The translations under genes and the position numbers were made by a program. A stretch of DNA of 54,600 bases, taken from NCBI GenBank assembly GCA_964566175.1, contig CAZMHU010000010.1:1-54600 (forward strand). Direction: 5' to 3'. Numbering within the stretch: position 1 is the first letter of the stretch; the number at the start of each line of letters is the position of its first letter. The notes below the pieces were generated by a model. It was not told the DNA's origin. It saw nothing but the letters and a program-made list of their open reading frames with translations, and did not search any database. The DNA comes from SIG589 sp964566175 (lineage in GTDB: Bacteria; Bacillota; Clostridia; Oscillospirales; Acutalibacteraceae). Positions 22,776 through 31,119 of the stretch are shown here, one piece after another.

Positions 22776-24932
22776 TCACTCCTGTTTCATATAATCAGGA
22801 ACGGTTTTGGCAATGGAGTTACTAAGCAAAACCGCCACGTATGACGCGAAACCGTGATTACAACTTGCGGTTGACTTCATATTTTCCCAAAGAGTGCCTG
22901 TTATGTCCGCCATATCGGCATAATATCCCACAATCTCTTTACGGCACATATCAAACATACCGTATTTGAGCAACGTATCCAAACGAAGCAGATTGCCGGT
23001 GAACGCATTAGACGGATAAACCGAGGGATAAAGACCGAGTTTTTCGCGCTCAGGGCCGAACTCGACAGTCAGTTTTTCCCAAAGTTTCGGATGCGACTTC
23101 GGTGTGACGATATCGAAGAAAAATGCGTGATACTGACAGGTTTCGGATGTCTCACCCGTTGATACCGCTTTTCCGTCGCAGTATACTGCGTTGTCAACAA
23201 AGAACTCGCCGTTATAGGATTTTGCGAGAATTGTATCGCGAAGTTTCTCGCCGCGTTCGCGGGCATTTTCATCGTCGTACATACGTCCGACCGCACGCAG
23301 AATATATGAATATACCATATTTGTGGGATAATTTATATCCTGTATGAAACGGTTTGCCTCAGACCACTCGACAAAAACCCAACCGGGCAGTTTTTCGAGC
23401 AAGCCGTCACCGTTTTCACGCAACTTTAAAAATCCGAGCAAATCGTAAACGATCTTTTTTGCGCGGTTTTTGATATCCATATCGCCTGTGCGCTTAATAT
23501 AATCCTCGAGTTCGGCAACATACCACATCGCCCAACTCACGATATAACTGCCGTTGCAGTGGTCGGAAGGATAACACATATTGAGCATACCCTTCGGCAA
23601 ATGCTGATCGGGCTCGGGCAGGATAAAGTTTTCAAGGAATTGGCGTTCCATTGTGTTGTCGCCCGTGAAGAAGGTTTCGGCTCTGCCTGTGAAGAAACTG
23701 TCGCAAAGCCAACCCGCACGCTCTCTTGTGGGGCAGTCCATAAATATATCGGATGTGTTTTGGCGGAATGTCTGCCAACCGGCATCGAAAATCTTTTGTT
23801 CGATTTCAGTACCGCCGACGAGGGTTGCTTTGTTGCTCTTCGGATTGACATACTCAACCAAACGGAAATTATTTACGGCAATCTCGCCGCCGATGCTTAT
23901 AAGATTTACATACTTAAAGCCCACGGGTTCCATACACATAATATCGTACGAACCGGCTTCAACCTCAAAATAAACCGCATTGACGCAAATCATCCGGAAC
24001 GGATCTATAAGTCCTTCCTCGTTTAATATCTCGTCAAAGGTAAAATACAATTTTGTTTTGCTCTTGCACTCCAAGTGTGCCGCAATAAATCCGGTTCTCT
24101 CGGTCGGAAGAGTCAAAAGTTTATATTCGCCCGAACCGAGGTTTATATTTTTAATTTCACAATCGGTTTCGGAGTTTTTTTCAAATTCAAAACGCGCTAT
24201 ATCATCGGAGAGTTTCACCTCTAAATCGGAAAACTCAAATCCGCGCGAATTGCCCATTAAATCATCCGCAACGAAAAAGTGTGATTTATCAAGCGGTTTT
24301 TCACTGTTTATGCTAACCTTTCCGCAGGAAACTACACTGTCGGGATAAACACTTTCAAAAGTATTAAGCGGAAGTTCACGCGGTAAAAGTGTTTTTTTCG
24401 CGGTTTCCTGTAATGCAACAGGTTTTGCGGAGTCGGTCTGTTTTCCGACCCGCCAAGAGTCAACACCTTCATAAAGGCGGTAACCCTCAACTACCGTTCT
24501 TTGGCGACTGTATAGTTGCATACGTCTTATTCTGCTGCTAAGCAGGAAGGACTCGAATCCGCCGCCTGTTTCATCGGTATAGGCAACAACGTTGCCGTCT
24601 GTTTCGATTTCGGCTTGAATAAAGCCGGATTGCCTTATTGCGGCAAAATTCGGAATAAAATAGTTTACCGTTTCAACGGCAATGCTGTTTTCGCCCTCAG
24701 TCAGATATTCGTCAAGCGGAATTTCATCAACTCGAAAGTGTTTATCGGCACAACGCACAGGGCCGTAGCAGACAAACTTTCCGTTTACGAAAATTCGATA
24801 ATAACCCGAAACGGCTATTTTTGCCACCGCATATTTTTCGGGTTTTTTGATTTTTGTGAAAAAGCCTAAATTTATATGTTTTTCATCCTGTAATCCCTTA
24901 GCCCAAACAGGCTTCGCAACCGAGAATAACAT
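22776..24932 (-). CDS. GH78-like alpha-L-rhamnosidase
   Basis: A 718-residue protein. An N-terminal beta domain with the YRIFVNGKFV/GPVR segment (about 45-60) typical of GH78 is followed by further beta modules and an (alpha/alpha)6 barrel opening at DCPTRERAGW (399-408), the counterpart of the family's DCPxRDERxGW catalytic block. The second block near the end reads LWENMKSTASCNHGF. No signal peptide, so it acts on imported oligosaccharides carrying terminal rhamnose. The start at 24932 follows GGAGGG; the upstream extension crosses the terminator hairpin and is rejected. First gene of the intracellular enzyme block. Confidence 0.84.
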   Translation of the reverse strand: MLFSVAKPVWAKGLQDEKHINLGFFTKIKKPEKYAVAKIAVSGYYRIFVNGKFVCYGPVRCADKHFRVDEIPLDEYLTEGENSIAVETVNYFIPNFAAIRQSGFIQAEIETDGNVVAYTDETGGGFESFLLSSRIRRMQLYSRQRTVVEGYRLYEGVDSWRVGKQTDSAKPVALQETAKKTLLPRELPLNTFESVYPDSVVSCGKVSINSEKPLDKSHFFVADDLMGNSRGFEFSDLEVKLSDDIARFEFEKNSETDCEIKNINLGSGEYKLLTLPTERTGFIAAHLECKSKTKLYFTFDEILNEEGLIDPFRMICVNAVYFEVEAGSYDIMCMEPVGFKYVNLISIGGEIAVNNFRLVEYVNPKSNKATLVGGTEIEQKIFDAGWQTFRQNTSDIFMDCPTRERAGWLCDSFFTGRAETFFTGDNTMERQFLENFILPEPDQHLPKGMLNMCYPSDHCNGSYIVSWAMWYVAELEDYIKRTGDMDIKNRAKKIVYDLLGFLKLRENGDGLLEKLPGWVFVEWSEANRFIQDINYPTNMVYSYILRAVGRMYDDENARERGEKLRDTILAKSYNGEFFVDNAVYCDGKAVSTGETSETCQYHAFFFDIVTPKSHPKLWEKLTVEFGPEREKLGLYPSVYPSNAFTGNLLRLDTLLKYGMFDMCRKEIVGYYADMADITGTLWENMKSTASCNHGFASYVAVLLSNSIAKTVPDYMKQE

Positions 24933-24965
24933 AATAACCCTCCGTATTTTAGGAAATGAACCTGT

Positions 24966-25004
24966 TAAAAATGTCCGCAGATGCGTCACACACATCTGCG
25001 GACA
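24966..25004 (-). terminator. Terminator between surface-protein and intracellular-enzyme genes
   Basis: A 12-bp perfect stem (TGTCCGCAGATG/CATCTGCGGACA) with a nine-base loop is followed on the minus strand by TTTTT. It lies 27 bases after the surface-protein stop and 33 bases before the GH78-like start. No promoter fits in that gap, so the downstream genes probably depend on read-through. Confidence 0.85.
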
Positions 25005-25031
25005 CTTATTAAAGTGAACCTTTTTAAATTT

Positions 25032-28000
25032 TTACATCATACGATGTTTTTTCTTGAGAACAAGCAGCAGTGTAGTAACCGCACCGCCAGCAAGGACAAC
25101 AACGCAAGCCACAACTATAAGAACTATAGCAACGGTTGACATTGAGTTGTCGGTGTTTTTCTTTTTCTTCTTGTACTTATACTTTTTAACAACAGTCTGC
25201 TGTTTGTTTTCTTCTTCCTCAGCATCTGTTATTTCTTCGTCATCGGGTTCCTCGTTCTCAAAGAAGGAATCGTCGAGATAATCGTCGCCGTCCGAGAAAT
25301 CATAATCCTCGTCCTCATCGTCGTCCTTCTTCTCATCGTCCAAAGAAGCGCCCCAAAGGTCTTCTGCGTAGAAGAGTTCGTCCTCGTCGGGCATAATCTC
25401 ACCCTTTTCGAGAGTCAAGAGTTTGGGGTTGATATCCAAAAGCGATACCTGCTCGCTGGCAACCGTTTCATCGGATTCGGTCTTCGGATACATCCAGTTC
25501 TTGAAACCGTATGAGAAATCGCTGTTCGGGAAGAGGTTTTCGTCCGTTCCTTTTTCAACGAGTTTGATATTCCAGATATATGTATATCCGTCAACACCCT
25601 GTGCGAAGCCCAAGATAAAGTCGTTCTGGTCGGCATAGGTTGTAAACTCGGCGGTCATTGTGCCTCTGCCCTCGTCCATAAGAAGACCTCTTTTCTGCTT
25701 TTGACCTGTTGTCCAAAGGTGAACATTGGATTTTTCATAATGGCTGTAGAGTGTTTTGAGAATGCATGAAGTCTGAACGTTACCCTCACTGCAGTAGTAA
25801 TCGAACGAGAAGACATATGTTGTGTTCGGCTTGATTGTAACGCCGTTTTGACCTGCGCCGAAACGCTGAACTACTTCCTGGTCAATTATAATCTTGCCAC
25901 GCTCAAGGTCATAATAATAACTGTCGAAACGGAGCATCTGAGAGTTGCCCTTTTCGCCAAGATTATCAATTTTGAAGAGTGACGGATCATATTCTACCCA
26001 ATCGGTTGTGAGATTTTTATTGATAGTCCAGTTTACAGAAGCTGCCATATTGGTCTGTGTTTCGTCACCGACCTTAACAACTTTGTAATCCCAGATATAA
26101 AGTGTTCCGCTGTTGAAAACGGTATAAATCTCCATACCGATTGCCATTTTTGTTATGTTTTCCTTGCCAACTTCGGCTCTCGGATTAGCTGCCGCTGTTA
26201 TAGTATGTGAAAACTCTCTTGCTTCGCCAATGTTAAGGAAATAGTCACCTGTGGTTTCATCGGGGATTTTGTTGTCTTTTCCGCGGGGTTTGTTAAGACC
26301 GGTAATATCGGATGCCGCAGTGGCAAAACCGCCGGTGCTGTAATACTTAAACGAAACCTCATACTGTGCGCCAACTTCAAGATTTTCAAAAAGTTTGTAA
26401 AGGTTTCTGCCCTGCTCTATCGAGCCCTTGCCCTGTATCTGTATGCGGAGCATATCAAACTTCTCTACAAACAAGCTTTCGTCATAGGGCTTGAAGGACG
26501 CATATCTGGAATCCGACCACATACCCTTTGCCAAAAGGTTTTCGCTACCGTCAACCTCGGTGATTTTGAAGTTCCAAATATAGAGAACTCCATCTTCATC
26601 GTCAAAATTGAGGGTGGGTGTGACCTGAGTTGTAGTACCGGAGTTGAATACTGCCGATACCGAATGTTTTCCGCGTTCAAGCGAAATGTTTATGCGGTTT
26701 GATTCGGATTTGTCGGTCATTGCACAGCCGGTAATATCGGTATTGAGGAAGTAATCAAACGAAATCTTATAATTCTTGTTCTCTTCAAGACCGGCAATCT
26801 TCTTGCTGACATCACTGCCGAAAGGAATATCCTTGATTTCGGTCATAGTGTTTGCGGTATCGGCAAAAAGGCTCTCGTCATAGGTCGCTGCTACTGCCTT
26901 TGTTGTATCCGACCACGCAGTATCTTTAATAAGGTTGACAGAACTGCCTTCCTCGGTCAACTTGAAGTTCCATACGTATGCGTATGTGGTAACACCGTCC
27001 TGAACGCTCCAAATAACGAAACGGAAACCAATCTTTTTAAGCGAAGACATACCGGTGAAAACGTTTGTGTATGTGTGTCTGCCCTTTGAACCGTCAATGT
27101 TCTTGATTACAAGGTCGGTATAACCTACATCATTATAACCGTTAAGATAGAATCTGTCCGAAGCACCTACAATACTTTCGGTGAGATAATAATCAAATGT
27201 TACTCTGTATGACTTGTTGGGGTCAAGCGGAGTTGTCAACTGTTTTGTTGCAAGTGTTTCCTTGCCGTTTTGTGCCTTGGGAACGGAGATTTTGAGCATC
27301 GGGTCGGTAACGTCGGGCAAAAGCGAGTCCTCTGTTACGATTTCCGAACTACCGTAGTTGTTTCCTGCCCACTCAACATCGGAAAGCAGGTCTTTGTCAC
27401 TTGCGGCTTGTGTGAGTTTCATATCCCAAATATAAAGTTTGGGTTCTGTTGTATCAACCTGTGCCGCATAGATTGCCGGCATAACCTTGCTGTCGCCCTC
27501 CTGTGAGAAGGTGATGCTGACAGAATGTGTTCCGGCTGTCAAATCCTGCGTAAATCTTGCCTTTTCGGACATATCGCGAATTTGATATTTATAATTCGTT
27601 CCGCTCGCAAGAGAATAGGAGAAAGAAAGGGTGTAGTTTGTGTTTTCGGCAAGTGAATCATAGGTCTTGCTGACCGATTCGCCGAGTCCGAGTCCCTTTA
27701 TTTCGTCTGTGGGATAGTTAATAATACCGGGTTCCATAACTTCGGCATCATATTCGACAATTTCAACAATATTGCCGTTTGCTTCCTGTCTCCACTCTTC
27801 GGGAGAAAGGTTTTCGCTATCGCCGACCTTGGTTATCGTGAAATCCCAAATATAAATTTCAAAGTTGGGAAGGTTATTGTTGCTACGGAAATAGAACTCA
27901 AACAATACGTCTTGTGTGCCCGTATAGGTAAAGGTTTGCGTAAAGGTTTTACGACCTTTTTCGAGTCGAGTTTCCGTAAAACTTGTTTGATTGTTTGCGT

Positions 28001-29144
28001 TTTTGATTATAGCACGGTTAATATCATCTGTTCTGTCGGCTATGAAATAATATTCAAAACTCAACTGATATGTCTGATTTGACTCAAACTGCGTCTTGGC
28101 AACGGTTCTTCTGAGGAAAACACCATAAGGACTGTTTGTCTTAATATGTGTTACCGGCTTAGAGTCGTCCAAAAGAACGCCGTCATATTCAATCACTTCA
28201 ATAAGGTTACCGTTTGCTTCGTCACGCCATTCGGCAGTAGCAAGGTTTTGGCTGTCGCCTACTTTGGTAACCTTGAAATTCCAAATGTAGCATTCGAAAT
28301 CTCTCAAATTGTCTATGGTTCTGAGATAGAAGTGGAATGTTACGTCACCGGTACCTGTGTATGTGAAGGTTTCGGTAAATGTGTGACGTCCGAGTTCAAG
28401 ATATCTGTTTGTATTTGTGAGTGAAGTTTGACCGTTTTCGTCATTGAACGCAACACGGTTTCTATCATCGGCATGGTCGCCGTTGAAACGATAATCAAAC
28501 GTTACCTGATATGTCTCATTTGCAGAGAAAGATGCCTTCGGAACAGCCAGTCTGATATTAGCGCCTAAATTGCCTGTTGCCTTGATGTGCTTTACCGGAA
28601 CGGAGTCGCCCAAAAGAATACCGTCATATTCTATTGTCTCAACGGTATTGTATGTGTTGTTTGCAGACCAATCGGCAGTTGCCAAATTTGCGGTATCACC
28701 CTTTTTGCAGATTTTGAAATCCCAAAAATAGAACTCAAATTTGCTGACACTGGCGTCTTGTGAGCGGAAATAGATATCAAACAAAACATTGTTGTTGCCT
28801 TTGCCGTCAAATTCAACCGAAAAGGTATTACGTCCGGCAGAGAGGGTAGTTTCGGTCAGTGTTGTCTGATCGTTTGTGTTTTTGATTGAAACTTTGTTTT
28901 TGTCGTTGACAAGGGTGGTGTTGAATAAATATTCAAAACTCAACACATATTTTTCGCCGTCTTTGATTTTTGTGTTGGAAACTATTTGGCTGAGAGTTGT
29001 GCCGTTGGTACTTGCCTTTTCAATATGCGTTACGGGTCTCGTGAATACTGCCGCCGATGCACCTACCAACGACAGCGAGACGAGCGTGGAAAGTATAAGA
29101 CAAAACGCCAATAAGACACTAATAGAGCGTTTTAAATTAACCAT
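25032..29144 (-). CDS. Surface-anchored protein with eight tandem beta-sandwich-like modules
   Basis: A 1370-residue exported protein with a signal peptide (cleavage near ASAA). Eight modules of about 125-170 residues follow. Each opens with a ligand-like segment, has a core Y-x-(V/L)-SF-(E/D)-Y strand, a (G)RHTFT or GTHSVS strand, and closes with Y-x-W-(D/N)-FK(I/V/L) and NL...W...YD. Modules 1-3 are close copies; 4-8 are diverged. The tail has a very acidic Asp/Glu linker, a YKYKKKKK patch, one membrane helix and KKKHRMM, a membrane anchor rather than LPXTG. The folds resemble carbohydrate-binding jelly rolls, so glycan capture at the cell surface is likely (inference). The ATG at 29144 has better spacing to GGGAG than the ATG at 29150. 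Confidence 0.8.
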   Translation of the reverse strand: MVNLKRSISVLLAFCLILSTLVSLSLVGASAAVFTRPVTHIEKASTNGTTLSQIVSNTKIKDGEKYVLSFEYLFNTTLVNDKNKVSIKNTNDQTTLTETTLSAGRNTFSVEFDGKGNNNVLFDIYFRSQDASVSKFEFYFWDFKICKKGDTANLATADWSANNTYNTVETIEYDGILLGDSVPVKHIKATGNLGANIRLAVPKASFSANETYQVTFDYRFNGDHADDRNRVAFNDENGQTSLTNTNRYLELGRHTFTETFTYTGTGDVTFHFYLRTIDNLRDFECYIWNFKVTKVGDSQNLATAEWRDEANGNLIEVIEYDGVLLDDSKPVTHIKTNSPYGVFLRRTVAKTQFESNQTYQLSFEYYFIADRTDDINRAIIKNANNQTSFTETRLEKGRKTFTQTFTYTGTQDVLFEFYFRSNNNLPNFEIYIWDFTITKVGDSENLSPEEWRQEANGNIVEIVEYDAEVMEPGIINYPTDEIKGLGLGESVSKTYDSLAENTNYTLSFSYSLASGTNYKYQIRDMSEKARFTQDLTAGTHSVSITFSQEGDSKVMPAIYAAQVDTTEPKLYIWDMKLTQAASDKDLLSDVEWAGNNYGSSEIVTEDSLLPDVTDPMLKISVPKAQNGKETLATKQLTTPLDPNKSYRVTFDYYLTESIVGASDRFYLNGYNDVGYTDLVIKNIDGSKGRHTYTNVFTGMSSLKKIGFRFVIWSVQDGVTTYAYVWNFKLTEEGSSVNLIKDTAWSDTTKAVAATYDESLFADTANTMTEIKDIPFGSDVSKKIAGLEENKNYKISFDYFLNTDITGCAMTDKSESNRINISLERGKHSVSAVFNSGTTTQVTPTLNFDDEDGVLYIWNFKITEVDGSENLLAKGMWSDSRYASFKPYDESLFVEKFDMLRIQIQGKGSIEQGRNLYKLFENLEVGAQYEVSFKYYSTGGFATAASDITGLNKPRGKDNKIPDETTGDYFLNIGEAREFSHTITAAANPRAEVGKENITKMAIGMEIYTVFNSGTLYIWDYKVVKVGDETQTNMAASVNWTINKNLTTDWVEYDPSLFKIDNLGEKGNSQMLRFDSYYYDLERGKIIIDQEVVQRFGAGQNGVTIKPNTTYVFSFDYYCSEGNVQTSCILKTLYSHYEKSNVHLWTTGQKQKRGLLMDEGRGTMTAEFTTYADQNDFILGFAQGVDGYTYIWNIKLVEKGTDENLFPNSDFSYGFKNWMYPKTESDETVASEQVSLLDINPKLLTLEKGEIMPDEDELFYAEDLWGASLDDEKKDDDEDEDYDFSDGDDYLDDSFFENEEPDDEEITDAEEEENKQQTVVKKYKYKKKKKNTDNSMSTVAIVLIVVACVVVLAGGAVTTLLLVLKKKHRMM
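27735..29040 (-). repeat. Three near-copies of the module coding sequence
   Basis: The first three modules of the surface protein occupy roughly 29040-28611, 28610-28167 and 28166-27735. Shared segments include (K/V)PV(T/K)HIK, KVGDSxNL, EANGN and EYDG, all in register about every 145 residues. They arose by tandem duplication. Confidence 0.75.
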
Positions 29145-29160
29145 ATTCATTCTCCCTTAT

Positions 29161-30876
29161 TTATTGTTCGAAAATTATTGCTGTGGGGGACAAATCAACT
29201 GCATTTACAGCCGCTTCAAGTTCTTCTTTTGTGGAGGCGGGCATCCTTAAACCGTAAAGATATTTTTGATCGGTATAACTCTTCTTTATCCACACGCCGA
29301 TGCTCTTCTCGGTTACACGCTGAACATATGTGTTATTGCGGATGGTCGGGCCTTGACCGTTGGGGTCGTTCGGGAAACCGACACTTATAAGTGAGAAATA
29401 CGAAGTGTCCAAAATATTGTTTTCAACAATAAAATTCTCGGCGCCGTAGATACCCGAACCGTTTCCTTTATAAAAAGAGATGTTCGCAGTAGCGGTGTCA
29501 CTGCTTCCGATACGGTTATGAACGCCCCAACCGAAACCTGCGAAGCGCAAAATGTTGTTGGTAAAGCGACAGTTTGTGCCAACACCGACAATCTTGTTTG
29601 CACCCGCCTCACCGGCGGTAAAGATTTCGATATTCATTACGCAGTATTCGATAAGGTTGCTGTCGAATACCATATTGTCTTCAACCGTTTTGTAATATCC
29701 GCAGTTTTGGAAAGTGAGACCGGTATCGTAACATTGATATACCCAGTTGTTTTCAACCAAACAGTTGCTGTAAGAGTTTATGAACTCAACGCCGTTGCCG
29801 AGACGTCCGTAACCCTCATCACTCATACTGCCGCCGATATATCCGATTTCGCAGTTGCGAACGATACAGTTGTCTGCGCCGGTATTAAAGGATATTCCGT
29901 GAAGTCCGGAATATTTAACGCAAAGGTTATCAATAACGATATTCTTCGGGGCACTTCTCGAACGGATGCCGTGACCGGAAGCAAACTCAATACTGCTGAA
30001 GAGTTCTCCGGGGTTGCCCTCGCTCAAATAGAGATAGAGAACGCCGGTGTCCATATGATGATAGAACTGATAATCCTGCTTAAGATTTTTGTAGGTCTTC
30101 AAAACTTTAAGACCGCACTGCTTGCCGTTGTCGAAAATGATATTTCCGATATCGGTAACGTTACCGACACGTACTGCCCAAATATTCTCGGCAGAGGTCT
30201 TTTTCCAAAGTTCCTTATCGCCGCCGTAGTTGCGAGTTCCGGTATAAAATACCGGTTTCGGGCCTGTGCCATAGGAAGAATATGTGGTATTGTTGGAAAC
30301 TCTGAAGTTGCCGCGATAAATTCCGCCACGTTCGAAGAGAACGGTGTCGGCGTCTTCAAAATCGAGGTTTTTCATCGTTGCCCAAGCGGTTTCGGGGGAC
30401 AAACCGTCATTTTTGTCGTTGCCTTTATAAGAGATATAGCGTGTTATACCCTTCGGTTGTACGGTGTTGCCCATATTAACGATGGAAAGACGCTTTTCTT
30501 CCGCAAGTTGATCATAGCAACTGCTCTGCGGATTGTATAAAACCGCAGTGTTTCCCTCAAACGGCTTTTCGTATGTAACGTTGGTAGCGTCAGAGGTATC
30601 TTTTTTTGAGGAAGATGATGCGGAGGACGAGGAAGAAGATGTTGATGTGTCATATTTCGAATAGTTGGAAACAACGCTGTTTACGCTGTCATCCGTTGAA
30701 GACACATTCTCTTCGGAAGAATAAATCTCGTCGCTTGAGGAAACATCGGTGTCAGAAGAAGAGACATTACCGCTCTCCCCTTCGATTTTCGGAGGGTTAT
30801 CGCTGTTGTCACCGCAGCCCGCCATAGCGGTGGTGAGCAACAAAATAACCGCCAAAAGACATGCTATTTTTCTCAT
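29161..30876 (-). CDS. Lipoprotein with right-handed parallel beta-helix
   Basis: A 571-residue protein with a type II signal peptide (TTAMAGC, lipidated C21) and a long Ser/Asp/Thr linker (about 22-95). YISYKGNDKNDGLSPETAWAT then opens a pectate-lyase-like fold: successive coils such as NIVIDNLCVKYSGLHGISF, NCIVRNCEIGYIGG and NCLVENNWVYQCYDTGLTF (residues 315-400) give the N-x-(I/V)-x-N ladder. The family includes lyases and hydrolases of pectin-like polymers, but no catalytic set can be named by eye. It is the only candidate extracellular polysaccharide-cleaving enzyme in the locus. The surface-protein gene starts 16 bases downstream. Confidence 0.83.
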   Translation of the reverse strand: MRKIACLLAVILLLTTAMAGCGDNSDNPPKIEGESGNVSSSDTDVSSSDEIYSSEENVSSTDDSVNSVVSNYSKYDTSTSSSSSSASSSSKKDTSDATNVTYEKPFEGNTAVLYNPQSSCYDQLAEEKRLSIVNMGNTVQPKGITRYISYKGNDKNDGLSPETAWATMKNLDFEDADTVLFERGGIYRGNFRVSNNTTYSSYGTGPKPVFYTGTRNYGGDKELWKKTSAENIWAVRVGNVTDIGNIIFDNGKQCGLKVLKTYKNLKQDYQFYHHMDTGVLYLYLSEGNPGELFSSIEFASGHGIRSRSAPKNIVIDNLCVKYSGLHGISFNTGADNCIVRNCEIGYIGGSMSDEGYGRLGNGVEFINSYSNCLVENNWVYQCYDTGLTFQNCGYYKTVEDNMVFDSNLIEYCVMNIEIFTAGEAGANKIVGVGTNCRFTNNILRFAGFGWGVHNRIGSSDTATANISFYKGNGSGIYGAENFIVENNILDTSYFSLISVGFPNDPNGQGPTIRNNTYVQRVTEKSIGVWIKKSYTDQKYLYGLRMPASTKEELEAAVNAVDLSPTAIIFEQ

Positions 30877-30904
30877 TTTCGAATCTCCTTTTTTTAAAAT
30901 AATG

Positions 30905-31059
30905 TAATTGATATTTTAATGATTCAAAAAAACTGATAACTTATTTTTCATTCAAATCACAGTGGCAAAATAGCGCCACCGATAAATTTAGTACATATTC
31001 TGTTGTTCAAGAATTGACATTCGACAACGCAACGCTTTGGAGCATTGAAATATCAATTA
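30905..31059. repeat. Inverted pair of a 17-bp motif in the gap before the beta-helix gene
   Basis: TAATTGATATTTTAATG (30905-30921) and its complement-strand partner CATTGAAATATCAATTA (31043-31059) match at 16 of 17 positions, 121 bases apart. The gap 30877-31119 is AT-rich and has no convincing -35/-10 pair. It also holds a GTGGC/GCCAC hairpin near 30961-30978. Confidence 0.5.
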
Positions 31060-31069
31060 CCCTTTTCGC

Positions 31070-31095
31070 TCGGTCTGCGGTTTCCCGCAGACCGA
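31070..31095. other. Strong stem-loop after the lipoprotein binding-protein gene
   Basis: An 11-bp stem TCGGTCTGCGG/CCGCAGACCGA with a TTTC loop lies 24 bases after the stop of the binding-protein gene. On the transcribed minus strand no U-tract follows, so it is more likely an mRNA-processing or 3'-end stabilising element than a terminator. A short T5 run exists only on the plus side, where no gene ends. Confidence 0.6.
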
Positions 31096-31119
31096 ACAAT
31101 TTTTGAAAAGTTTAATTAA

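Noticed and set aside
27735..29040. Tandem repeats as a CRISPR array
   Set aside because: The repeats are about 435 bases, in frame, and code for protein modules; no short repeat-spacer pattern or cas gene is present in the window.
29518..30540. A 340-codon plus-strand frame opposite the beta-helix gene
   Set aside because: Long only because of the codon bias of the real gene; no start signal or domain, and the beta-helix coding on the other strand is unambiguous.
31070..31102. Plus-strand terminator
   Set aside because: A short T5 run follows on the plus strand, but no plus-strand gene ends there.
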